Part shown: one piece after another, positions 55,779 to 64,000 of the stretch
How the letters are laid out: every line of letters starts with the position of its first letter
Numbering within the stretch: position 1 is the first letter of the stretch
DNA from: Chloranthus sessilifolius
Lineage: Eukaryota > Streptophyta > Magnoliopsida > Chloranthales > Chloranthaceae
DNA: 64,000 nt
Assembly (NCBI GenBank): GCA_021018995.1
Contig: CM037587.1
Coordinates: 90,331,251 to 90,395,250 of the forward strand
Reading direction: 5' to 3'
Position numbers and translations under genes: made by a program
The notes under the pieces: model-generated
Told to the model about the DNA's origin: nothing
Database searches by the model: none
Seen by the model: only the letters and a program-made list of their open reading frames with translations

Positions 55779-58522
55779 AGCGGCTTCATGAACTATTATG
55801 CCGTCTGAAGGGGGAGTCGTCTACCCCAAAATGATGGCTTCTCGGGCGGCTGTGGTTATGTCTCTCTGTAAATTTTTCCTAGGTTTTATTTTTTGGGTCT
55901 TGTATAATATCTTATTTTTGTAATACATGAAATACAATATCTTTCCTTTGTTTGATTTCCTAGCTAATAACCATGTCGCTGTCGCTTCATGATGCGGCAC
56001 ATTTCGCTTATTGGTAGGAGCGGCAGCTCCTCAGATAGCCATAACAGTTTTGGTAGAAGTGTCAGTGCTTCTAGATCGAAGCGTCGTCGCTACGAACTCG
56101 AAGCATCGTTAGAAGCGGCAGCACCTTGGCTAGCCCTAATATTCATGCCGCTTTGTCGAAGAGCAGACCCTAATATTCAGGGCTCTGTCGCTTCATTGAC
56201 TATGGAGCTACGTTTGTAATACTCAGAAAAAAAATAAACCAGGGGATACCCCAAAATTTATCATAGTGTCGAGTGCACTGAGCATAAGAAAATAATATAA
56301 AACAGAAAATAATATACCCAAAAAGAAAATTTCTATTAATATTTAAAGAAATATTTACGGAGATTAATCAATAAACTGTATACATTAAAGATAAACCTAG
56401 AAAAAATCTTGACACGAACACCGGCAGCAACCACCGAGACGCTAAAGTTTGCGATGGAGATCGATCTCAAGGTCTTCAATTTGTTTGTTCCTTCAAGAGA
56501 GATGGCTCCCTCTTGCTGGGATCACACCCCATGTCTTCCAAATATCCCTAACTGGCCGGTGAAGAGAATAAAATCCAGTAAGGACGAAATTTAGCAATGG
56601 AGGGGGGTGGCATGGAAATTTCCAAACCACCGTCCTCGTAGAGGAACTCACACTGAGGTGAGAATTTGATGGTGAGATTGTTAAAAAGTGGGGGAAGGTG
56701 AGAAGTTGGAAACAAGGGTCAGTTTGGGACAAGGTCTATGGCAACGGGGGGTCCCGGTAGACGATTCAGCGTCAGGAATGGCTCGCTGTCGCTTCAACTT
56801 TTTTTTAATTACAAATATAATCTCGACCCTTTGCTTTTCATGGATTCCATCAAGCCTTCTACTTAGCTCATCATGGTCTGATTCTTCTGCCATTGGGTTA
56901 GGGTTAGGATTAGGGTTACGAGATAGAGAAAGATGATGGGTTTGGAATGGGAAAGGTTTGTGATGGGATGTGACTTTATAGGAAAAAAGGTTAGGGTTCG
57001 AAACATCACTTCTAAATAAATATCAAGGTTCGGTGGCAGGTAGCATATTCCACGAAGTTCTCTCGAATTACGATAAGAAGCGCCCCGCTGTATGATGTTA
57101 CCCATGGCGCTTATTTTTTTGAAGCATTAGCGCTTCACCAAGACAATTGTCGGAGCATCATTGCTTTTAATTTGAAGCGTCATCACTATATTTACGAGCA
57201 TAGACACTTTTGACCTAAGCGGTATTTCATTTATTATGAATTTTGAGGACTTTGATATTGTGGACTATGTTGTTTTTCGTGCAGTCTTATCCAACATTAA
57301 TTATTCCAGCGACTGTTCGTATCCCAATAAAAATGCCTTATTACTCAGAAAATATAAAATTGTCTTTTAGCCCTTCGTCAGTTTAATATTTTGATCACAT
57401 CCTTTCTTTTACCTTTCGCCTGGTCTTATCCAACATTAATTATTCCAGCGGCTATTCGTATCCCAATAAAAATGCCTTATTTTTTAGAAAATATAAAAAT
57501 GTCTTCCCTTTAGCCCTCCGTCAATTTAATCTTTTGACCATATCCTTTCTTTTGCCTTCCGTCCCTAAACCAAACCCCCTCCACCATGTCAGAAAAAACC
57601 AAGTCTGAGATTATCCAAGCCTTCAGATTCCTTAATCGTATTATTGAATGTTTGAAGGTGGATGTTCTGGAACAACAGTTTGTGCTTCAAACTCGAAGTG
57701 TCGTTAGAAGCAGTAGTGCCTCAGTAGGCCCTAATATTCATGCCGCTTAATCGAAGAGCTGACCTAATATTCAGGGCGTTGTCGCTTCATTGACTACGGA
57801 GCTACATTTGTATTACTCAAAATAAAAATAAACTAGGGGATACCCCAAAATTTAACATAGTGTCGAGTGCACCGAGCATAAGAAAATAATGCACAAAAGA
57901 AAATAATATACACAAAAAGAAAATTTCTATTAATATTGAAAAAAATATTTATAGAGAGTAACCAATAAATTGATTACATTAAAGATAAATCTGTTGGACC
58001 ACCAAAAGAAAGTTGAGATTAGAGACTTTGGAGGCTCTAAAGAGGAACTTGAGCTTTTGAAGTTTTGACAGCAGAGAGCAAAGATTTTGAAAAGAATGGT
58101 TATCCTCACTTCTAAACCCGGGAGGAGCGATTCACAGAAGCAAACGCTCGTTAGAAAATTAATGGCATTCCCAAGAGCTTCTTCATGTACTACAATAATA
58201 TTTCTCGGCAGATGATTCAACGTCTGGAATGGGTCCCTGTCGCTTCAACTTTTCTAATCTTTTTATTATAGTCAGAAGCTCAGTCCTTTGCTTTTCAAGG
58301 ATTCAATCAAGCTTTCTGGTTAGCTAGTCATGGTCTGATTCTTCCACCATGGGGTTAGGAGGCAGAGAAAGAAGATGGGTTTGGAATGGGAAGGGTCTGT
58401 GACGGGATGTGGCTTTATAGGAAAAAAGGCTAGGATTTGAAACGTTACTTTCAAATAAATTTTGAAGGTCGGTGGCAGGTAGCATATTCCACGAAGTTCT
58501 CTCGAATTACGATAAGAAGCGC
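55779..58522. other. Remainder of the GAAGCG territory, no supported gene
   Basis: Continues the repeat units described at 52220-58522. Frames at 55989-57105 and 57930-58220 overlap on both strands and are not shared in phase between the units. A short TTAGGGTTAGG-like run at 56886-56917 is only about four repeats long. Confidence 0.6.
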
Positions 58523-59961
58523 TAATCAGTCACAGAATATACTATTTTATCACCCTTAACTTAGTGATGCTAGGCTCCAGTTTGCTATTAACGAGATATT
58601 GATGTGCAGATATTTAGAATAAACAGCAAAGAGAATCAAAGTGTTAATCTTCGTCAAAAGGAACTCATAAATCAGTAAGAAAGATGATTGAACATAAAAG
58701 ACGACTCGACGCAGGATTAAAGCCAGAAATCTTACTTTGCGATTGAACGAAGCCAAAGAGAAAATTAGAAATCATAATTTATGATTCTTCAAACGATACT
58801 TCAGGTAGAGTGTGATACAAAAAGGAATTGTGATCGATCGTATTAGAGAATCATACCGAGAGTTATGAGCTGAAAAGAGAAAATCGTGATTTACGATTTT
58901 ACAGATAAAGACTCTCGTTGTTGCCGATCATGTGAGAGTTACACCGCCATACACAGAATTAGAAGATTATTCAAATTAGATGTTTGACAATCCACGGATC
59001 TGAGAAGATTGAGAAGAAAGACTCCTAAAGACCTCTACTACTGCTAAAAGAAGGAATAATTCAGAGCGCATCAACTACTCAAAGCAAGGAAAGATGAAAT
59101 TAGGAATTAAAGTTATATTAAAAAACCTTTTGTTTTAGTAGTATCTTTTATTAGAATTTGAAGTTTTGTAAATCGATTCCTTATGATCTATAAATAAGAG
59201 AGCTTGGCATAGGAGAAGAATTATTGAAGGAACTCTCAACATCAATTGATGACTGAGGTTGGGTTTTCTTTCGATCAATTTTAGTTTAGTTTAGTTAAGA
59301 TATCCAAGGTTTCTTGAGAGCAATTGAAGACTAAAATTGAAAGCTGAAAGATTAGAGTAGAGTGTCTGTAGTTTTTCAGGAGCAATTGACACCTGTGACT
59401 GAAGAATGAAAGATATTTTTATTGCTTTCTTGTTTAGATATATTTTTTACACATTTTTACTGTTATGTAGGCATCTAAAATTTTTTATTTGAATTGACGA
59501 CTCAGATTAAGAATTTGCAAATTAGTGTAATAGTTTTATTTTTCCATCTTCAATTTTCTTGAGTTTGACGGACGCCCAAAGTGTAGGAAGATTGTTGATT
59601 AGATTAAATCTGTGTTAAAGAATTTTAGAGTTTGATTAATACACAAATTTTAGAAGATTGCAATAAGGTGTAATGGTATTTTAATTTTATAGTTATCCGA
59701 GAATTGAAGGATTGTGATTGACGACCATAATTTTGAAGGAGCAGGATTTAGATTTATTTTCTGCAATTAGTTTAAAACAAATCATTCTTTTATTAATATT
59801 CTCCAAGTAGTTTAGGATCTTAAAAGACAAGTATAAGTTTTTAGGAGCCACCAAATATAAAGATAATCACTTCCTCGTGGGAATGATCTTATACTAGTAT
59901 TGCAATCTCCATTGTGCCCTTGTAATAGGTTAAGACTTTAGTACGAATTTAGAGCACATCA
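58523..59961 (+). repeat. 5' LTR of element C
   Basis: 1,439 bp. Begins TAATCAGTCACAG where the related LTR has TGGTCAGTCACAT, so the canonical TG start has become TA by a G-to-A change. Ends ACATCA. It carries AATCGTGATTTACGATT at 58882-58898 and related words, like element A. Confidence 0.82.
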
Positions 59962-59967
59962 AGTTTT

Positions 59968-59985
59968 TGGCGCCGCTGCCGGGGT
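59968..59985 (+). other. Primer binding site of element C (tRNA-Asp)
   Basis: TGGCGCCGCTGCCGGGGT, two bases from the canonical site, six bases after the LTR. Confidence 0.92.
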
Positions 59986-60274
59986 AACCGATTACTTTTT
60001 TTATTTTTTGGTTTTATCTTAAAAACTAATATTTATCTTTCTCTTTTTATTTTACTTTATAATTTTAATTTTTTTTTATCACTTCTTAATCTTTTACAGG
60101 TTTGCTCGGAGTAGCGAATCACAGATTTCAATACTTCCCCTATCAGAGAAGCTCTAGGCCCAGATTTGTTTCTCTCCCTGCTTTCTAATATAAAAATCAG
60201 ATAAACTGAAAATAAAAATAGACATTTCCCATAATTGTCCTAGCCAGCCTGCTTTATTTTTAATCTCATTCATT

Positions 60275-60862
60275 ATGGTGGGTAAAGACCAATTAGTGGC
60301 TAAGACATTGGGATAGTATTATGTATTCATACCTCTTACTCCTCCCTCATGTATTCAATTACTCCCTGTGTCCGGTGACGGAACCTTCGAAATCAAACCC
60401 AACATATTTCAATTCCTACATATCTTCAATGGAGTTGGTGAAGAAGATTCATATATACACATAATGAGTTTTCTAGAAATCTGCACAATTGTTAAAATTG
60501 AAAACTTGTCGGAGGAGGCCACTCGTTTGAGCCTCTTCCCATTTTCCTTGAAAGAGAGGGCAAAGCAGTGGCTAAACTCTTTGCCCAACAATTCAACTGC
60601 TAACTGGGAAGAACTGCAAACCAAGTTCATCATAAGATACTTCCCAATTAGCAATACGAATCAAATCCGAATGATCATCACAACGTTACACCAATTGTCG
60701 GATGAGTCTCTCCAGGAGAGCTGGAAGCGTCTTAACAAGTTTCTAAACAAGTGTCCTCATCATGAGGTCCTGCACTAGCAAATAGTGCTCGATTTCTATG
60801 AAGGCCTTAATGAATAAACCCGACACATAATTGATGTTGCTTGTAGAGGTATGTTTCGTATG
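60275..60862 (+). pseudogene. gag: Gag of element C, N-terminal part
   Basis: Starts at ATG 60275 with MVGKDQLVAKTLG followed by a stop. It is then open from 60368 with GDGTFEIKPNIFQFLHIFNG, SFLEICTIVKIENLSEEATR, KERAKQWLNSLPNNSTANW, QESWKRLNKFLNKCPHHEVL, a stop at 60776-60778, and the start of a DVACRGMFRM segment. There the solo LTR is inserted. The homologous gag of element D is described at 13962-15447. It is not functional. Confidence 0.88.
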
Positions 60863-61439
60863 TTAACTGTAACGTCTTCAAAATTTTAATAATGAATAGT
60901 GACCTCGGGATGTGTGCCCAATTGGTCATAGGTTTGACTAAATGATGGTCAAACAGTGGACTTAGAAAGAAACTATTAAATATGGTATGAACGTATCCCA
61001 AGTAGGGGATTAGATGTTAGTTAAGAGTCACGTACACCTATCTCTGGTGTATGTGCTTAACACTGAGACAAGAAGAGTTAGAAAAGGAGGATTAAATGCT
61101 AGGATTCATTACTCCTTGGCTTAGGTTGTTGAGAAGTTAAGAAGAGAGAGAGAGAGAGAGAGTGAAGGAAGAGTAAATGCTAAAGTGAATGATTAGGTTT
61201 CAAATCTAAGAGAGGGCTTGAACATTAATGCCGGATTCGACGCGTGGAAGCCGGAGTTGGAGCCCTAATAATTAAACCTAGACATTGATTCAATTAAGAG
61301 ATTGATTGAGGTAAGTTTTGTTTAATCTCCTTAAAGTTTGTTTGTGCATTCAAGTGTAGTTAAAATGAGGGATTAAAGAGGTAAAAATGAATGAAAATGA
61401 AAGGAGAATGAAGGTTGGAAGAATGCCCGAGAAAGGGCT

Positions 61440-61810
61440 GAGTTCTGACCAAATCGATTAATCGATTTTGGTTCAGAAGTAAGCTGGGTAGAATTGCCCG
61501 AAACCGATTGATCGATTTTAAATCGATCAATTGATTCTAAAATTTTGATTAATCGATTTTAAAATCGATTAATCGTCTGAGCACTTTCAGTGGCTGGAAA
61601 ATAGAGACTGGGAAAAATCGATTAATCAATTTTAGAATCGATTAATCGAGTTTGGATTTTTGATTAATCGATTTGGAATCGATTAATCGAAGTGTGGATT
61701 TTCGACTAATCAATTTGGGATCGATTACTCGATTTTGGATTTTCGATTAATCGATTTTGAAATTTTGATTAATCGATTTTGGGAATCAATTAATCGATTT
61801 TGACAGTTCA
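61440..61810. repeat. AATCGATTAATCGATT word array in the solo LTR
   Basis: About twenty words of the ATCGATTAATCGAT / AAAATCGAT type at irregular spacing. The perfect 16-base palindrome is at 61452-61467. Confidence 0.9.
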
Positions 61811-62071
61811 TGTTGACTTTCGTATTGGACATTGAGGGTTCTTGGAAGGCCTTGTACCTTCTTTAATGCATCCTTATTGATGTCTTGCTTGTGTTATGAT
61901 GTACCATAGGTGGTACGAGCAAAAAGTGTGAATGTGGAGTCGCGTGGACTTTGACGCATAGTGATTCCAACGTGTGAGGTAGGGAACATCTTAAACATGT
62001 ACTTTAAATTTTAAAAGCATATATATAGAGTGATTCAAATGAATATTTATGCATCAAAAATATGATTTCTA

Positions 62072-62093
62072 AGAGTGTGTGTGTGTGTGTGTG
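62072..62093. repeat. (GT)n microsatellite
   Basis: About ten GT repeats. Confidence 0.9.
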
Positions 62094-63260
62094 AATGCTA
62101 AATGAACTCATAAGGTCCCCAGGGGACGTGATAATGTACATTTAAGTGGTGCGTTGAGCCAGTGGCATCCCAGGGATGCAGATGAAATCTATCGGTGAAG
62201 TAAAAGAAAAGTTGATAAGGCCTAATATACTATAATTAGCACGATCACATGGTGAATAACTATATGTAGCGCACATGATATTTTTGTTATTTAAGATTTA
62301 AATAGAATACCCCACCGACGTGGAGGGATACCCACGACTGACTCGGCAGGATATCTGTGACCGGTATGGTGACCAATCCGTACACCAATTTGACATCCCA
62401 GGGATGTGAGTATGAGATCAGAAACCCCGTCGCCTATGAGAAAGGGACCTGGATAGTATTCAAGTAAGAAACAGATATGACAAGTGTCTATTTAGACGAC
62501 GATGGTGGGTATTTCATCGGGGCTCGATGCTATATTGCTCGGGGATTATTTAAGTGATTGGGCCGAATCAGTAACTAACACCAGTAAGTTGAGAATGAAC
62601 AAAACCATGTAACGTAACAGTTGCATCTAGTACATCTTTTCAATTGTTTAAAATGTTTTCTCAAAAATTCTATCAGATAGACTATGCTTTTAAACTATTT
62701 TAGAATATATGTGAGAGCTTAACTTATATGTTCACTTGTTGTTTCCCTATTGAGCTAGGATGTGGCTCACCCCTTTAGACTATACATCGCAAGTCCATTG
62801 CTAGCGTCCATCGAGGGTTCGGGAGACGTAGATCCGGGGGATTCAGATTACGTGCCCGGGGAAGAGTTGGAGCCTCCCCCTGAGGACTTCTTCTAGAGGA
62901 CCCCCTGCGTACTTGAGAGTTATTTTGAAAGCTTTTTTGTATGGCTTGGTATGTCAGGCCTATATTTTTGAAACAATATAATTAATATATTCCTTTTGGC
63001 GAACCATCTGGGATGATCTGTTTATCACCGATGGTTCGGATTGATTCTTCTGTTCATGCGTTGGCATGGAAGAAGAACTGTCTTTTGAGCTTTTGCTAGA
63101 TTAGCATACTTTATCTCATGTTATGCAGTTTACACATTTTATTTTTTGTATGGATTGCTTAAGTATACCAATGTTCTGTATGGACCTTGGGGTCACGACC
63201 TAGAGGGCCATGCTGATGGCACGGGTTTCGAGGTGTCAAAATCCGGGCTGTCACATTAAC

Positions 63261-63944
63261 TATAGAAGGTGCTTGGGAACTTTTTGAGACCCTTAGAGAG
63301 GAACCGACACATAACCACGCATCGAGTGGGATTGATTCAAAGACTTTAAGGAATACACCTCCTAAGTAGGGAGGATTGTGGAATTTAAGGTCAATGATGA
63401 ATTGTTTTCCAACACTGAGACTCTGGAAAAGGAAAATTCAATCCCTGGTGGGTATAAAATCATACCCAACATCTCAAAATGGAGAAGCTTGTGGTCCTAA
63501 CCATGACCCAACTCAAGTGGCTCCTCAGTCTCCAGCTATTCCTTTCTACCCCACAGGAGCCCAAGACCACACTGCTGCTGCAGAGGAGGCCTTGTCACAG
63601 ATAGCTGAAAGCTGGCTGCAACATGGCCACATCCGAACACAGTTGCTCCACCCTCTCAGACAATCTATTTTCAAGTTAGAGGCCCAAGTTGAGTAGGTAA
63701 CTATTTTAATTAATAGGAGAGAGTAGCTACTCTTCACCGTGGCCAGTTGGCACTCCAAGAGGACATAACTTTTTGGGAGGCATATCAACTCCCCGTGAAT
63801 TCAACTAGAGTCCCTCTTGAAACATCCTATAAAATATGTGAATTATTTCTTTTGTCGCTATTAGAAATTTTGTTAAGGAAAACCTTACGATCTCGAGTGT
63901 GTCAAAATGCATTCAATCGTAAAGCCCTCTCTATTGGCCTATAA
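63261..63944 (+). pseudogene. gag: Gag of element C, distal part
   Basis: Resumes the frame cut by the solo LTR with TIEGAWELFETLREEP, then GIDSKTLRNTPPK, a stop, VNDELFSNTETLEKENSIPG and, after a frameshift, HTAAAEEALSQIAESWLQHG followed by RTQLLHPLRQSIFKLEAQVE. These match the distal gag of element D (LLHSHTQSIAKLETQ). The zinc knuckle is not recognisable. Confidence 0.8.
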
Positions 63945-64000
63945 TCACCTTGAGCATATGAATTTATGATTTTTTTAGTGATTTATAGAGACGAATCATA

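Larger units (their letters stand above)
52220..58522. repeat. Two tandem copies of a large repeat unit, the first interrupted
   Basis: Unit 1 runs 52220-53283 and resumes at 55779-57087 after an LTR-element insertion. Unit 2 runs about 57075-58522 and is shorter through internal deletion. Shared landmarks in order are GATAAGAAGCGC, CCCAATAAAAATGCC, a short coding-like stretch (53087 / 57585), GGGGATACCCCAAAATTTA (56246 / 57838), GGTTTGGAATGGGAA-like sequence, and CACGAAGTTCTCTCGAATTA leading into the next GATAAGAAGCGC. GAAGCG/CGCTTC words are spread through both units. Confidence 0.8.
60868..63255 (-). mobile_element. Solo LTR inside the gag of element C
   Basis: 2,388 bp from TGTAACGTC to GGCTGTCACA with a perfect 5-bp target duplication, TTAAC, at 60863-60867 and 63256-63260. 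Read on the minus strand it begins TGTGACAGCCCGGATTTTG, a start I associate with chromovirus-type gypsy LTRs, which sets the suggested orientation. No internal region is left, so it probably arose by recombination between two LTRs. It contains an ATCGATTAATCGAT word array at 61440-61810, a (GA)n run near 61145-61163 and a (GT)n run at 62072-62093. Confidence 0.88.
58523..64000 (+). mobile_element. Gypsy-type LTR element C, cut by the window edge
   Basis: Plus-strand element: 5' LTR 58523-59961, tRNA-Asp primer site 59968-59985, gag from 60275, interrupted by a solo LTR (60868-63255), gag resuming at 63261. The LTR is of the element A family (3416-5144) and the gag is close to that of element D. 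It is inserted exactly after a GATAAGAAGCGC landmark of the neighbouring repeat unit. Confidence 0.88.

Noticed and set aside
53511-55808. Cys/Ser/His-rich ORFs present in two similar copies
   Set aside because: They lie inside the two LTRs of the short-interior element; similarity is that of the LTRs, and length and frame are not preserved.
56886-56917. Telomere-like TTAGGGTTAGG run
   Set aside because: Only about four imperfect units, and the plant telomere unit is TTTAGGG; it is part of the duplicated repeat unit and is absent from unit 2.
52230-58000. CRISPR-like array from repeated GAAGCGTCATCGCTTC
   Set aside because: Repeats are short, degenerate and irregularly spaced, with no constant spacer length and no cas genes; the genome is a plant.

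Overview
The window is nuclear DNA of a flowering plant with a large, transposon-dense genome. The evidence is plant-type Ty3/gypsy LTR elements primed by tRNA-Asp, a Ty1/copia element primed by initiator tRNA-Met, MULE and CACTA DNA transposons, tRNA-headed SINEs, a FAR1/FHY3-type gene, and fragments of plant-like HSP70-14/15 and CCT1 genes. I see no intact host gene, no rRNA, no CRISPR and no prokaryotic signal. Nearly every coding region is broken by stops and frameshifts, and many changes are of the C-to-T / G-to-A type expected from decay of methylated DNA.

Layout. 1-5144: left-cut, minus-strand gypsy element (element A) with an extra ORF, gag, tRNA-Asp PBS and its 5' LTR. 5145-10045: unassigned repeats, including a three-copy ~182-bp tandem array and a ~35-bp minisatellite. 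10046-17213: complete minus-strand gypsy-type element (element D) with two ~1.54-kb LTRs, PBS, PPT and gag but no pol. 18.05-22.44 kb: decayed minus-strand MULE. 24442-31716: a SINE split by a 7,018-bp minus-strand copia element (24548-31565; target duplication TTTAT). 32714-34224: non-autonomous MULE sharing the terminal sequence of the 22.4-kb MULE, with a perfect 9-bp target duplication. About 35.0-37.54 kb: LTR of another gypsy element. 40163-47355: CACTA-type element without visible transposase, carrying fragments of three host genes (SET-like protein, CCT1, HSP70-14/15), all on the minus strand. 47451-47795: seven-copy 50-bp minisatellite. 48148-50367: FAR1-RELATED SEQUENCE-like pseudogene inside a ~10-kb territory filled with GAAGCG...CGCTTC words and two tandem copies of a large unit; one unit is interrupted by a short-internal LTR element (53284-55778). 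58523-64000: plus-strand gypsy element (element C), same LTR family as A, whose gag is split by a 2,388-bp solo LTR (60868-63255; target duplication TTAAC).

Interaction. This is a nest of elements in which insertion order can be read: copia into SINE, solo LTR into gag of C, C into the GAAGCG territory, short-internal LTR element into a repeat unit. The most unusual shared property is that many unrelated elements each carry a dense, private set of short palindromic words (8-18 bp) scattered with irregular spacing. The second is gene-fragment capture by the CACTA element. All identifications come from reading translations and repeats by eye; no database search was run.
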